A DNA stretch of 64,000 nt from Pyxicephalus adspersus (taxonomy: Eukaryota > Chordata > Amphibia > Anura > Pyxicephalidae). Below, piece after piece: positions 24,056 to 37,804 of this stretch. How positions within the stretch are numbered: the stretch's first letter is position 1; each line of letters opens with the position of its first letter. The stretch is taken from positions 93,689,064 through 93,753,063 of the forward strand of contig NC_092859.1 of the NCBI RefSeq assembly GCF_032062135.1. Reading direction: 5' to 3'. The translations under genes and the position numbers were made by a program. The notes beneath the pieces are model-generated. The model had not been told where the DNA came from, did no database searches, and was given only the letters and a program-made list of their open reading frames with translations.

Positions 24056-24480
24056 TACATTTTTTACAGTGAATGTGTTTATTGCATGTTGCAATGCCGA
24101 GCTCAATCTCGTAATTTTATGTGTTCAATTAAAGCATGACTCAATTCAAAAATTAAACAGTCACAATACATCATGAAAACATATTTTTCATTGCTTACTA
24201 TATTAATAAACTAAGTGATGTACCCAAACCATCAGCATAAATTATAATTTCTGCCGCTAAATGCAGCAGTAAATGCAAATCGGATGATAAATGCCCCACA
24301 TACCTAAAAACTGACATCAATCCTTTCTAATATTTGCAAAGACAGATTCACCAAATATATTCAATCATTTTTTTGAGATGAGAGTGCTTTGAGCACTGTG
24401 TAAGCAGATTAATTATTCTGTCATGCTTGGCCATTAAATTTAATGACATATTTCCCAGAAGTGTATTTGTATTTTTCAAA
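24056..24480. other. Candidate conserved noncoding element
   Basis: Repeat-free. It contains CTAAATGCAGCAGTAAATGC, GCATAAATTATAATTTC and TTAAATTTAATGACATATTT, enhancer-like in texture. Composition only; unverified. Confidence 0.22.
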
Positions 24481-26642
24481 ATATAAGGACAATTTTAGAA
24501 TGCTGTGATTTTGCCTTTTTTATTAACTATATTTGGTTTCTATTACATATCTAAAGTTATACTATGGGTTTTAATCCTGTTTTTATTACTTTTTTCTCAT
24601 ATTTAATATTTTTGGTTACCTATGCAGAATACCCTATTTGAAAAGGGATTATTGATATGATACCAGCTCACCATCACCACAAACACACATTGGGCTTTAC
24701 AGCATTTTGTTTAAAAATGAGTGGAGATTTGAATAGACATAGCCAGCGAACACACATTTAGATATTTCAGGAACAATAAATTATCTTATTGTGGTGATTG
24801 TATCACTGTTAACAAATGCAATTTTTTCATATATACTTTTTACTGTAATCCACATCTCACTAGTCAATATTTAAATGTGAAAATTGGTTGGTGTTCAGCG
24901 CTGCATTCTTTAAAAAAAAAATCTGTTCCTGGATAACTTTTGCAATACAAAGTAATTTTTGGTAAGAGGAATTCAACTGCTGATTTTATTAAGTTGATAT
25001 TTACTTTTGCCATATGCAAACTACTTGCAAGATATGTCAAAAAATATTGAAAAGATTATCTACCCTACCAATGTGCTGTTTTAGGCTACACATGTGAAAT
25101 CAGTTTATTTCAGTAAATGTGAAGGTTCTACTTCAGGAGTTCAGTCCCAAAACAGTGCTGTGCTTCTTGTTATACTGAAATCCACTGGCAGTACTCCTGC
25201 TGGTGAAAGTTCAAGCTATTAATCAGTTTTTTAACAAACTTGTCTCCTCATAGCAATTGTGATTACCGAACCAGGGACTTAAACTGCATATGATATGTAC
25301 TTAAAGTTGATCTAAACTACATTTTTTACCTTTTTTTGTTGATGAAACTTTTTTTTATTTTAGGTGAGTTTTTTTCTTTTTTAGTTCCTAACTAAATAAC
25401 ATTGTATCATACACAAATGTCATTATTAAAAACAAAATACTAAAATCACCCCCTTGCCACCACTTCCTATCTCTATATAATTTATATTGAAGTTTTACTT
25501 GTACTAAAAATTTATTATTGTAAAAATGATGAAATATCCAGAGCACTTTGGAGAAAGGAAAAAAGCGTTATTTATTCAGAGTGGGAAGAACTAACGATTG
25601 AATTATGAAAATTTATCCTATCCAGGCAGTCACTAAGGAATTTATTCAATGGTGTAAACTGAGAGAAGCCAACACATGTTACACAGGCAGTGTAAATGTT
25701 TTCTGGATTACAGTTTCCCTGCTGTCCAGAGAAAATGAAACATAAAAACATCAAAGAGAGGTGGGTAAAAGCTAGAACTGCTGGACTGGCAAGAATTAAT
25801 TACATAATAGGATAGCTGTAGTTGCTCTGCAAGGGTCATCTATAGAAAAACAAATTCATAGCAAAATAAAGGGACTGTCCTTACAGAATAATAGACCTGA
25901 ACTGTAGCTGGTATTAATGGGCCAAAGATTACTATGAAACGAGGGAGGCAAAACCAGCTAGAATACATTAAAATACACTTTGCTAATTGTGTGAAGTGTA
26001 TGTTGTGTGTGATTTGCTTTCATTGTTTTTGTGTATTCTTGATTCCTAAACTTTTTTTTTCCCAGTAAAGATTAGTAAAAAAAAAACCCAAAAGACTGAA
26101 GTAACTAGCACCCAACTTATTTACCCCTTCATATACAAAGGCTACCACTCTGTGAGTAGGCTAGCCCAAGAGATGAAGTACTGGGGCAGTCAGAGATGTG
26201 AGTGTGATATGCCTCTTTGAGGGTCATCCACTCTGGGATGAGTAGTGTTACATTCCCATGTATTAACTCCCTAATGACTACCAGGATGTGGATCTGGAAT
26301 CTAGAGGCCATAGATCTAATTATATACATAGGTGACAAAAGAATTGATTAATTATGCTCTTTCTCTTGTCTCTCTCCCAATTCTCTCTCAATTCTAAATT
26401 CTCAATTGTATCAATTATACATCTAGGGACTTTAATGCCAATATGCATTGAGGACAAACTTTCACCACTCTTTACCACTCTATTGCCTATCTTTGCTCAA
26501 ATCCCATTATAGGTCCAGGCATCTGTTAACAGCTTAAGGTTCAGCAATATTGTCCAGAACCGATTAGAGTAGTTCTCACCAAGAAATTTCTCTGATTTTG
26601 ATCATGTGAAAAAGTTCTGTACTAAACAAAGATGCAATGCAG
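24481..26642. other. Unannotated AT-rich stretch
   Basis: No gene or defined repeat recognised. Confidence 0.5.
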
Positions 26643-27694
26643 TTAACCACCTGGCCGTTAAACCCGACCTTGGTTCGGGGTAAAAACACTTGCAAAAAGT
26701 GTTAAACCCGAACTTTTCTCAGGTGGTTAAAAATATAAACAAACGTTATATTGCAATCTGATTGTCATACATTGTATGACAATCGGATTACAACTGAAAG
26801 AAAATACTTACCTTGTCCCCGCAGCTCCTCCGGACATGTCTGTCCTCTTCCTTCTTCTCCCGGCGAGTGCAGTGACAATCTCTGGGGTTTCCCGGTGACG
26901 TCGCTGCATGCGTCTGTGCGGGAGGCGGGGCGGGAAATTCAAATAACTTTGTATTGAACTCAATACAAAAAAGATGTATTGAGTCCAATACAAAAAAATC
27001 TTTATATAATATATATATAATTGTATGTTATATATATTATATAAGCTACTGTACAGTTACATTACATTATACACTATTTTTTATAAAGATTTTTTTTTAA
27101 AATATTTTTTTTTTTTATTGCTTTAATTTTATTAAAGATTTTATTTAATAAAAATATGTTTTATAAAAAAAAAATTTTATTATTAAATTCATAAAATTTT
27201 GGACATATTTCGGAGTTATGCGGTAATTCGGTGAAATATAAATAGTTATTGAGTAATTCGTTGAATTATAGCCTACAATCTAAAATAAATTTCCATGCAA
27301 AAAATTTACCACTTTTTGCATGGAAGTACGGAAGTTGGGAAAGAATTAGAGCACTGCATTAGAGTTGGCATACGCGTCCCTCGGCGATTCCTGATGATGT
27401 CCGTGCATGCGCCCGTCGATGGGGGTCGTAGCTGGAAATTCAAATATTTTGTATTGGATTCAATACAAAGTCCTGTATCCAATCCAATCCAAAATAATAC
27501 AAAATATATTTATGTGGTTTTGTCTATAGGTATGTGATGTTGGACTCTGTTTTAAAATTTACCACACTAGAGAGGGGTTTTTTTTTTTTTTTTACATGAT
27601 TGTGTGTAAAAAATTTTTTCATGAATTTCATGAAAAACAGTGTACCGCTTTTGGTACAGAAATCTAGACATCAGTGAAACGCCCAGGAGGTTAA
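26643..27694. mobile_element. piggyBac-like MITE, copy 2 (1.05 kb)
   Basis: TTAA at 26643-26646 and 27691-27694. The termini are CCACCTGGCCGTTAAACCCG and GAAACGCCCAGGAGG. Shared with the 42402 copy are a left 170 bp (including the palindrome ATTGTCATACATTGTATGACAAT) and a right 120 bp (TTTGGTACAGAAATCTAGAC). The middle differs: here two GC-rich blocks at 26815-26935 and 27370-27440 alternate with AT-rich runs and a TTGTATTGxxxTCAATAC inverted motif. No transposase. Confidence 0.75.
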
Positions 27695-27737
27695 AAAAAA
27701 CTATAGTTAATTAAATTCTAAAAGAAGTGACAATGTA

Positions 27738-27852
27738 AATATTATTATTATTACTACACAGTATTTATATAGCACCAACATACAACAGTGCTGTACAAAG
27801 TCCAAAGTCATCTCACTAGCTATCTCTCAAAGGGGCTCACAATCTAATAATA
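27738..27852 (-). repeat. V-SINE-like 3' fragment
   Basis: ATTATTATTATTACTACACA, then TATTTATATAGCACCAACAT, CAGTGCTGTACAAAGTCC and GGGGCTCACAATCTAA. It matches the 3' half of the element at 13367-13700 in the same orientation. Confidence 0.65.
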
Positions 27853-28251
27853 TATTGCAATTAAAACACGGCTATGGCACATTCCTAATATGTAGAACAA
27901 CTGTAAAGGTAGCTTTTAGGCACTCCTCCCCCCATAGCATGTAAAAGAACACATTTCTAGGTATGGGACAAATGTGTACACAGCATCGCACAATGCAGTG
28001 CCCATTTTCTGAGTTCCATAATGTCAAGTTGATGCACATGGCAGTGGCATAATGGATGTGGCATAAATATACAATGTTTTCGCTCTGTCCATAAGGCATA
28101 CTTCAGTCCTGTGCAAATGTTGACTTTCAGAAAGCTGGTGTTTATTGGATGAGAGGCAATATAAAGGCAAGATATGGTACTTGCAGGGAATGTTTGTTAT
28201 CACTAATTTTACTTTGCCAATTACCAAAATGTTTTAAGTTTGCTTTATTGA
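27853..28251. other. Unannotated stretch
   Basis: No feature supported. Confidence 0.5.
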
Positions 28252-28734
28252 TTAAAGCGGAAGTAAACCCAAAACAAAAAAATCACATTTACCTGCAATC
28301 CCGCAGATCAGTCCATCCGTCAGGAAGTTTCTTCCATCGGGTCACGCTTCGTCCCGGTATGCATCTTAGGAACCTGGAACAAAGGAGAAGATGTTGGCGC
28401 TGACATCTTCTTCCCTTTTCTTCCAGGTTCTTCTTCCTGCATCACCTGACCTTGCACTGCAAAATCTGGTGAGGTAAATTGGGGAATAAATTGACAATCT
28501 CACAGGACATGCATGAGATTGGCATTTTTTTTTCTATTGATGAAAGGGCTCGTTCTGTGAATGCCCTGAGATTGCTGCGGCAATCAAGACTTAAGGGGGC
28601 CGTGCTGCACTTTTTTTTTTGTAAATAAAAGGGAGTTGCACTAAAAAAAAACAAAAAACTTTTTTTTTCTTTAAATAAAAGGGTTGTCTACCCTGCTATG
28701 TAATGTAAAAATTTTGAGTTTATGTACACATTAA
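28252..28734 (-). mobile_element. TTAAAGCGG-end MITE, copy 1
   Basis: It begins TTAAAGCGGAAGTAAACCCA at 28252 and ends near TTAA 28731-28734 after the subterminal AAAGGGTTGTCTACCC. Three more copies (37645, 44850, 62011) have the same ends and a GC-rich interior. Orientation here is minus relative to the other three. TTAA at both edges may be a target duplication or the first bases of the terminus. Confidence 0.7.
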
Positions 28735-30405
28735 ATATATTACATATTATTGGCAATTTATAAAAAATCATTATTAATGTGTCAACAGCAAAATGAGACA
28801 CAGATTTTGGACATATGTCATCATTCTGCCCTTTTTAAATAAACCTCTCTAAAAACAATGTCTATGTAAATTGTTTACCTATGACACAAAAATGCTCTTC
28901 CAGGTTGATAGACCTGCTTAGTACAGAGTGTCGGGGCATAGTATATCTTTATATATAATGTGTTTACTAGTGGTTTATCAGCAGTCCACTAAACTTGGCA
29001 GCTGACAGTAGCAACCCTTTTACATTCTATATTAAAAACCTTGGTGTTTAAAAAAAGTCTGTAAGAAATTACCAAATCTATCAAAATCACTAGTATGGAG
29101 AGCCTAGACATATTATTTTGTCTGTGCCTTTCCTGTATTGATCGTGGTTATCAGTATTCAGCCAATAAACTTTGGGCTTAATCCGTTCTTTGTTTCAAAT
29201 CTAACCTTGAATGTGAAACAAAGGTATTTTACTAAAAGCAAGGACAGAATAATAATTGTAGAATAATAATAATAGAATAATAAAGAACAGGATAATAATA
29301 ATAACAGCTAAAAAATGATCTATTAGCGTGTCTATTTTTGGGTGGATCCAAGATTGTTGGGCCAACACAACACTGATTACTCCATTCCCCTGATGAGAAA
29401 TCTTGCTTCTCATAGTACACTTTACACATGACATTTGTACAGTCCCTGTATGTAGAAGGTTCTTAGGAGGAGAACCTGGCTGAGATGTAAATCCTGACAA
29501 GCACTGGGCCACAAGAGCTGGAATAGGCTTGGACACAAAAGTCTGAAAGATACGGGGACGATATGGCTGAACTTTGAATACAGTCAGTCCACTCTGATAT
29601 ACACATATAGGTATGAACTGTTGTACAAAACATAAAGAAACCCACCTATGGATCTATAGATGCAGGTTTTTAGGGTTATTGGAACTTGAGGATTTCTGTC
29701 TTTTTTAACCTTATATGTAACTATGTTAATGACAGGTATTATACTTCCCCGACCCACTGCCCAGGTTTTAATTATTTTACTTAGAGTGCATCTATTATAC
29801 ATGACAGAGCATTATGGGTTTTTCTAAATATAGAGGTGACTGATACCATTGATCTCATATGCAGGAACGAAGTTGCAATGGGTGAATAAAGGAAGACACA
29901 GACCTGAGATTCACTGGATGAAAATCTATAACTTTGTAGAGCCATGTGTTACAGCAGGGGGGAAGGGCTTATTTTCCTGCAGTTACAGATGGGGCCAGTC
30001 AACATCTTCCCAGCGGTTGCCATACTGATGGATTGGCCTTACGGGAAGAGGCTTCTGCTTCCATTCTGTACTGCGTTGCAGCATTGTTATTTATCCTAGC
30101 TGCTAAGTGGCTTCCATTCCTTTGGGTGACCCGCTAAGTAAGCGGCATTGGTGTAATATTTTAGGGTTGCCAGTTTTGAGCAGTAGAAAACCATTTTAAA
30201 CAGCATCTGTTCAGCAGTGGTGCTAAAATATGTCAACACTACATGTCAACAATTTTTGGGCATTTTTGTTTTGCATCTTTGAGGTACAGCAGTTACAGAA
30301 TTTCACATCCTTTCACATAAATGCTGGATAAAAGCTGGATGAAATAACACTTAGAAAATGCTGATGTTCCTGGCAGTATTGGAGCTGAACAATAGGTTAC
30401 TGTTT
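28735..30405. other. Unannotated stretch
   Basis: No gene is supported. A 111-codon minus frame at 29201-29536 has a non-repetitive N-terminal half (SGFTSQPGSPPKNLL) and a low-complexity hydrophobic end made by an ATT-rich run. I recognise no family. Confidence 0.45.
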
Positions 30406-30694
30406 GTGTAAAGGAACCCTAGGTCTATAGGTAACCAGAAAAGGATAATATTTTTTTACGTGGGGGGACCCTTTATATATTCAGGAACCCTTATTTTAAT
30501 TCTATACTCACAGCTCACAGTACATAGTTGAGGTGGTTAGCAGGAAAAATGTCTCTTACATTGCTGGCCAGCATTAACAATGTCACCCTTACAGATCATT
30601 GGTATCACTTAAACTGACCTGAGAGACCCAAACTACTCATTGCTAGAGGAACCCCTAACTACCTCTGGAGGAACCCTGGTTGGGAAACACTGAC
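30406..30694 (-). mobile_element. hAT-like MITE fragment, copy 1
   Basis: The right end CTCTGGAGGAACCCTGGTTG followed by GGAAACACTG (to 30694) is the inverse of a hAT-style terminus CAGTGTTTCCCAACCAGGG. A related copy in opposite orientation is at 43452-43640. The left end is not defined. Confidence 0.5.
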
Positions 30695-30781
30695 CTAAAT
30701 CATACTTTGCTAACTTGCAGTGGGCAACTGAATATTACCTTGAAAATCTAAGCTTTAAAAAACATGTGATCTTGATCATAT

Positions 30782-31762
30782 ACCGTGTTTCCCCGAAAAT
30801 AAGACCTACCCCGAAAGTAAGACCTAGCACTATTTTGTAAACCTGCCCTAATATAAGACCTACCCTACGAAAATAAGNNNNNNNNNNNNNNNNNNNNNNN
30901 NNNNNNNNNNNNNNNNNNNNNNNNNNNNNNNNNNNNNNNNNNNNNNNNNNNNNNNNNNNNNNNNNNNNNNNNNNNNNNNNNNNNNNNNNNNNNNNNNNNN
31001 NNNNNNNNNNNNNNNNNNNNNNNNNNNNNNNNNNNNNNNNNNNNNNNNNNNNNNNNNNNNNNNNNNNNNNNNNNNNNNNNNNNNNNNNNNNNNNNNNNNN
31101 NNNNNNNNNNNNNNNNNNNNNNNNNNNNNNNNNNNNNNNNNNNNNNNNNNNNNNNNNNNNNNNNNNNNNNNNNNNNNNNNNNNNNNNNNNNNNNNNNNNN
31201 NNNNNNNNNNNNNNNNNNNNNNNNNNNNNNNNNNNNNNNNNNNNNNNNNNNNNNNNNNNNNNNNNNNNNNNNNNNNNNNNNNNNNNNNNNNNNNNNNNNN
31301 NNNNNNNNNNNNNNNNNNNNNNNNNNNNNNNNNNNNNNNNNNNNNNNNNNNNNNNNNNNNNNNNNNNNNNNNNNNNNNNNNNNNNNNNNNNNNNNNNNNN
31401 NNNNNNNNNNNNNNNNNNNNNNNNNNNNNNNNNNNNNNNNNNNNNNNNNNNNNNNNNNNNNNNNNNNNNNNNNNNNNNNNNNNNNNNNNNNNNNNNNNNN
31501 NNNNNNNNNNNNNNNNNNNNNNNNNNNNNNNNNNNNNNNNNNNNNNNNNNNNNNNNNNNNNNNNNNNNNNNNNNNNNNNNNNNNNNNNNNNNNNNNNNNN
31601 NNNNNNNNNNNNNNNNNNNNNNNNNNNNNNNNNNNNNNNNNNNNNNNNNNNNNNNNNNNNNNNNNNNNNNNNNNNNNNNNNNNNNNNNNNNNNNNNNNNN
31701 NNNNNNNNNNNNNNNNNNNNNNNNNNNNNNNNNNNNNNNNNNNNNNGGGGAAACACGGTAAT
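30782..31762. mobile_element. MITE with TACCGTGTTTCCCC ends, interrupted by assembly gap
   Basis: TACCGTGTTTCCCCGAAAAT at 30781 is mirrored by GGGGAAACACGGTA at about 31747-31760. The left side continues with repeated AAGACCTA words. Everything between 30878 and 31746 is unknown. This terminus is a recurrent vertebrate repeat end, but I do not assign a superfamily. It is inserted in a composite repeat whose other copies (41.9 and 43.3 kb) lack it. Confidence 0.6.
30878..31746. other. Assembly gap (869 N)
   Basis: A run of N. It lies wholly inside the TACCGTG-ended element, so collapse or unresolved repeats are the likely cause. Confidence 0.95.
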
Positions 31763-32060
31763 AGAATTCTCTCCAATTTATGGAATGGTCTTTAAACACC
31801 CCTTATTATCATGATTATTATTATTATTAATAATAATAATAATAATAATAAACTTTATTTATATAGTACCAACATATTATGCAGCACTGTACATTAAATA
31901 GGGGGTGCACAAATTGCTCATTGTTTAGGATCCCCCAGCAATATCTGGAGGAACCCACAAATTTTATTATACAGTCTTGCTTCCAGATGAGCCTGGAGTT
32001 TGCACCATTGCTAATAGCCAATAGTCAGAAGTCAGATTCCCACCATCACTACAAACCATC
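31763..32060 (-). repeat. Composite dispersed repeat with SINE-type tail
   Basis: CTTTAAACACCCCTTATTAT, then a (TAA)n run, TTTATATAGTACCAACATAT and CAGCACTGTACATTAAATAG, followed by a unit with TTCCAGATGAGCCTGGAGTT. The same order occurs inverted at 41830-42400. Confidence 0.6.
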
Positions 32061-33716
32061 TACCAGAATGCAACTAAAAACATGTGGAACCTTTTAGCAT
32101 TCTTTCAAATTTGTCATATGTGGTCTCAGCATCGCTTATACAGATAAATACATTACTGACAATGATACATGCACCATCAGAAATATTTAATTTCAATCTA
32201 TCTCCCAGAACACTTGAGCACCTGCTAGCTGAAACAGGTAAGAGGCAATTGCGTATGATAATACAGGTAGAAAAAAATATGATTATTTCTAGTAATACAA
32301 ATTAATTTTTATGTTTTGTGCTTTCTAAGTAATTATGCAGAATATTTTTTAATTATTTTTAAATAGTTCCCTAAATACAGTGAACCCCAAATGAATTCAG
32401 ACATCCCATTTAGGGATCCAATCCACCAGAAGTGCATATAGGAGTGCATTCTACCAAATTGTAATGTCATGAACTGTGATCACAATTTAAATATTTGTCT
32501 CTAGTTAGAGTTTTGGTGCCCTCTCCTGGAAGAATACCAAAAGAACACATTTAGTAAAAAATTAAATCTAACTGTTCTATTAGTGTTGTTATACCTATGA
32601 GTCTATCACATACATACATGTATTGAAAAAATAAAAAGCAATTATTTGATTTAAGGAACCATTAAACTACAAAAATAAAAAATATTTAACTCCCAGGGAG
32701 AGAATCCCAGGGAGGGTTTTATTGCTGTACTTCTGTTGCAGATTTTTCCCCACTTTCTGTCTACTGATACAAAATTACTGGATAAGTTAGGTAAATCAAT
32801 ATATTTATTTTAGATTCGATAACTTTTGTCCCCCTTTGCTTTATCTGGCAGGTTGTTTTTTACAAATAATCTTCATTACTACATTACTACCTACTCAGTG
32901 ATTGATTTTGGGTTTCAGTAAGGGCTTGCAGGGTCATTAGGGAATGCCAGCACGTATATACATAATTTACAATGTTTTACATTTGTTATTTATGCTATGT
33001 CGATTATATTGTTATAAAGGAGAATTCTAAATAAAACAATATCAATTTACAACTTTTAATTGAATCTGCTGTTTCCTGTATAGGGATATGCCAAAGGAGG
33101 AGAAGGGAACAGAAAAGATATCAATATAAAAACAAAGATGTAGCTTTATAAAAGATGGGAAGATAAAACATTTTACTTTCCTAGATTGAATATGTAAATG
33201 TCAGTTTAGGTGTTCACAAAGATTTGATTGCACCCAGGGCAGTATTTATATCTAAGGAACCTATAGACAAAGAAAGCCTAGTGTCCTAAACTCTACTTTT
33301 CCCTACGTCATACCCCCCCCCCATATTAGTCAAAAAATTATGCTGAAATTTAAAAATGGCATGGAAAGACATGAACTGTCCATGGGGCTTGTAATGTGCA
33401 GGCACTGCTGGATGTATGCAGACGGAGGCATGGCTGTTGGACCTTGAATGTGCTAGTGCCAGTATCCAATATCCACAGTATTGTCATATGTGAACTGTCG
33501 TTCATAGTGTTGGTGGTATGTGTATAATCAGTATAGGATATTGGTAGTATATCAGTATCCTGGTATCAGAAAAATGTGTAGTGACAGTATCTATTATTGA
33601 AGAACATATACATGTATTCAGTGGTATTGGTCGTATGTGTATTGTCAGGATCTGGTATGGGAAGTATATGTATTATCCGTCTTTGGTATGGGCAGGAGGC
33701 ATATCCTCTGTCTCCT
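32061..33716. other. Unannotated stretch
   Basis: No gene or defined repeat. 33400-33660 is mildly repetitive (GTATTGTCA and TGGTATG words). Confidence 0.45.
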
Positions 33717-33719
33717 ATA

Positions 33720-33942
33720 GGGCCTGATTTAATAAAGCTCTCTGAGGCTGGGGAGGATACATTTTCATCAGTGAGGCTGGCTGATCCAGCAAACCTAGTA
33801 TTGATCTGGTCCAGGATTGAAAACATTTGCTAACAAATAGCAAATTACTTTACAAAATCCATTCCAGGTTTACTGAATCGCCCAGCTTCACTGATGAAAG
33901 TGTATCCTCTCCAGCCTTAAAGAGCTTTTATAAATCTGGGCC
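33720..33942. mobile_element. Palindromic MITE, copy C
   Basis: GGGCCTGATTTAATAAAGCT...AAAGAGCTTTTATAAATCTGGGCC. The flanks are ATA on both sides (33717-33719 and 33943-33945). The arms meet around AACAAATAGCAAATTAC. Same family as 14188. Confidence 0.74.
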
Positions 33943-35507
33943 ATAGTCTGAGCTACAAGATTAAATGGAGTTCTGTACTTAAGTAGGGTTTTTATGACAA
34001 GTTACTACTGCAACTATCTGCCAAAATCTGCTAGTGTTATATAGTAATATTAGCCCAATTCACTCTATGTGTTGGATTGTTATCTGCATTTACCTAGCAT
34101 GTTACCTGCATTAAGACAGTCCCTTTTTCAAAATTGGTAAGCACACACAACATAAACAGATTTACACAATATTTTTTATTGCAGAACCTAAAAGTACATT
34201 GTGGTGCACTGCTTTGTTGGGGAGCCATTCCAAGTAAATGTCACTGCAACTGACCACACTGTGTGTAACATGATGACTGCAACATAATAGTGTCAATTCT
34301 TCTTCTGGCTTTTGCTGGGAAAAATATTTATAATAAATACACAATATAAGTTGGACGGTTAATGTCAGCTTTAAAAGATCTGCAAATGGAACAATGGATC
34401 CAACCCTTCTAATGCATAGTACTTGCACTTTTTGTTTAATGTTGCCCGACAACACACAGTACATGCAAAATGATTCATTGCAGTGCAATGCACCAATGTG
34501 CAAAGTGCATTAGTGTCATTCAGAATTAATGGCACGGCAGTACACAATGCTTATTATATCCATATATAGGATCATATATTATATGATAATGGTAAAAATG
34601 TTAACCCAGCTTCACAGGCTATTTGTACATTAATATTAGATAATACAAGACGGAGGCATTCAGCTGTACAGATGTCACACTTTCTTGGTCACTGTGATGT
34701 ATTGCCATGCCATGTCCTAGCTGCACCAATCAGTTGGCATTTGGACTATGGGACCATAGAGCTTCTTTCTTTTCTGATATCTCTGATCAGAAATGTCCTC
34801 ACCTAACTGTGCCGGATTAGAGGAATGTGATTGGGGGAAGGTAGTGTTGTATCCTGTCAGTGGTGTGAATTGAGTCCAGATTTCTCAGGGAATATTTTTG
34901 GATTGGCAATATTTTTCTATGTTCTATTTTATCTTGGGAAAATACACTACATTATTATTTTAGTATTTTTAAACACAGGAAGGTTGAGGTATGAGACAAT
35001 TCCTTCCACAGCTCATGTATAATATAGTATTCTTACCCCCAAGTTAGGCATGAGGCACAATTACCCCCTCTTCCTTCTCTTGGCCACCCTATGATATAGT
35101 AATCCTATCCCTGTGTTTAATATAGGGCACAATTACCCTCCTTCTGCTGACTGTCCCATGAAACTATAATCCTCCCCCAGGTGAGGTATGAGGCGCACTT
35201 ACTCCCACCCAAGTTTGGTCTGAAGTTTGACACTTGCCTAGGCCCTGCACTTTTATTAAATTAGTGTTAACAAAATAAATTAGGCAAAAAACATTTTCTT
35301 ACAAAGTGTTTTTTTAGCATGCGAAATTTAAATAAATGCTACAAAAAATAGGGTATCATCAAAAAATAATTCAAAAAGTTCATTGTAGAGTAAAAAGAGA
35401 AAGGTCTTGTGATGTAGCACAGTATACATCAGGACTGTGAACAGCTGCCATATATGCATTACAACTCTATTTTTAGCGATTAGGCTAGAGTTCATACTAC
35501 TTTAATA
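33943..35507. other. Unannotated stretch
   Basis: No supported gene. 35030-35220 shows a loose repeat of phrases like AGGTATGAGGCACAATTACC (about 65-bp spacing), a faint minisatellite. Confidence 0.45.
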
Positions 35508-35572
35508 TTATTATTATTAAACAGGATTTATATAGCGCCAACATATTACGCAGCGCTGTACATTAAATACTA
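35508..35572 (-). repeat. LINE/SINE 3' tail fragment
   Basis: ATTATTATTATTAAACAGGA, then TTTATATAGCGCCAACATAT and ACGCAGCGCTGTACATTAAA. Confidence 0.6.
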
Positions 35573-36109
35573 CTGCTAAGGGCAGCTCCCTGGTGACTCA
35601 CAACTTCAGCTACCAACTGAACATTGTAATGGGTGGTTGTCAAATGCCCCAAACTGACTTTCTATTGCCTTCACTCAAATAGATGCTGCTTGCTGTGTCT
35701 ACCCCATGGCCCCAATTGTAAAGTGGTAATCTCACTGATGGCAGCAATTTTGAATAGGCTCTTAGCTGATTTTATTGCCTACCATCAAAACCTACCTTTT
35801 CCAACAAACACAGTGTCCCAACTTTTATGCTGCTTTTATGGTACCCTATAGTCAGACATGGCAATGGGACACCCAGTTAGCTTGATCCCTTTTCAAAGTA
35901 AGGAGAAATTCTTTCTGGCACAGTTATCACCAGGGCATGCTTTCTAACTGGAAGATTTCCCCTTACCATATTTTAGATTTCGCATCACTTTTCATTTCAT
36001 TGACAAATGTGGTGAATCTAGTAAAAGAATTGGCACTTTTCATGCTCAGTTCTAAGGTACTTTATACGCTTTTTAGAATCTAAACAAAATGGGTATTTAG
36101 GTACAATAA
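35573..36109. other. Unannotated stretch
   Basis: No feature supported. Confidence 0.5.
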
Positions 36110-36385
36110 AATGAAGTGAAAAATATTTAAATGCATACTATCATTTTTATGTTCATTCTGCTTAATTCAAACGCATTATCACACACTTGTATTACAATTA
36201 CCGTGCAATTAAACAGACCATATTTGAGTCATTAGCATTCAGAAATTCGCTGGATACACACTATAGGCTGAAGTGTATTATGTACTGCAGTTTTTCAAAT
36301 GTTATCATTACAAAGCAATTTAATTGTCTAATTAAAATTGTAAGAGTGTTGCAGATGGCATTCATTTAATCTTTATGTCTCTGGG
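36110..36385. other. Candidate conserved noncoding element
   Basis: Repeat-free, with dense TAATTA/ATTAG-type words (CAATTTAATTGTCTAATTAA, CATTAGCATTCAGAAATTCG, TTGCAGATGGCATTC). Enhancer-like texture. Unverified. Confidence 0.27.
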
Positions 36386-37644
36386 AAAGAGGCACACTTC
36401 TGGGTTTGATTCTGCCTGTTTCCTGCACTGAAAAGAACATGACATATGATGGAAAGAACTTTACAACCTCATCTTCCCCAATAAAAGTCCATCTGATGTA
36501 GATACCTATACCACTTAATGCATCTGAGTTCTTTCTCATTCACTTTCATCTTCTTATAAGGAGATAACATATTGTCTAGAGAGACCATTAAAATTAAATT
36601 CATTATTCTTATGAATCCCTTGAGTGTACGCTTTAGTGTATTTTAATCCCTTCCTATTTTAAATTTCTGATAATACTAAAGTTGATACCCACTTGCAAGT
36701 TATATTCCGTTCCACAGCGACTGTTGAAGGGTGTTTTAATAAGTTCATGCCAATGATTTTATAACCTAATATTCAAGCACTTTATCTTTTAATTACTACT
36801 TACTTAATTATTCTAGTTGCATCTCTGACTTATTATAGTTTGTTGGCTCTTTGGCAAACAATTGGTATCCGCAACTTGGCAATTTAAAAGTTTTCATAGT
36901 ACCATGGTGTAAAATTATATTGGTTCAATTTTCTATTATTTTAACAGCATATAAAATATGTTTTCACACAAAATGTAAAATATTAAAATCAATTTAATGT
37001 AGATCTTGTGTTTTACTACTATATATGAGATAAAAACATAAATATATATATATATTTAAAATAAGGAAGCCTGTGCATTTCCCATCATTGGTGTGAGCAT
37101 TTCATCATGAAACTATCATAAAATCATCAAAATCAAAATCATTTGTGGACTGTAAATGTATAGCATTACTGGGATATGTGAAAGCATGTTAACTGTAAAA
37201 CCAAAGAAGAAATACAAAAAAAGACTGATAATGAGTACACATTCAACATGAATAGAGTGTTTTTATCTATGCTGCTAAATATGTGAGCGCTTGTAAAATG
37301 CATGAATATTCCAGTACAGCCAAATCAAATAGTATTATAATGTTTACTTTTAAATATAAGACTTTTAAAGATCAAAAATGTGGGTTTTTTTAACCTTTTT
37401 TTTCATCTGCTGATTCTGTTCTTTGGTGACAGAGTTTACTCACTGTATTGTATTTATGGAAAAGAAGCACTGTTGCCCTGGAACAGGAAGTGTGTGAGGA
37501 CTATAGTAATATGTGTGGAATAATACCTTCTCTCTCCTCATTTCCATTACATAGTGGAATCTGTAACTCAGATGTGAACTGGGCAGGACTATTGACAACA
37601 CTTGAACAAATACTGCAGCCCTGGATTTCTGTAAGTAAATATTA
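36386..37644. other. Unannotated stretch
   Basis: No gene or defined repeat recognised. Confidence 0.5.
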
Positions 37645-37804
37645 CGTAAAGCATACCTCAGAATTTTCATTTTACATAAAAGGGTAGATAACCTTTTTAT
37701 TTAAAGTAAAAATTCTGTTTGTTTGTGTTTTTAATAAATGCAACAGCCTTTTTTTAAAAAAAAAAGGGTGCAGCACCTCCCCCTTTATTCTCGATTGCCT
37801 AGGC

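Noticed and set aside
30735..31799. Frames of about 300-350 codons
   Set aside because: They are made of N through the assembly gap.
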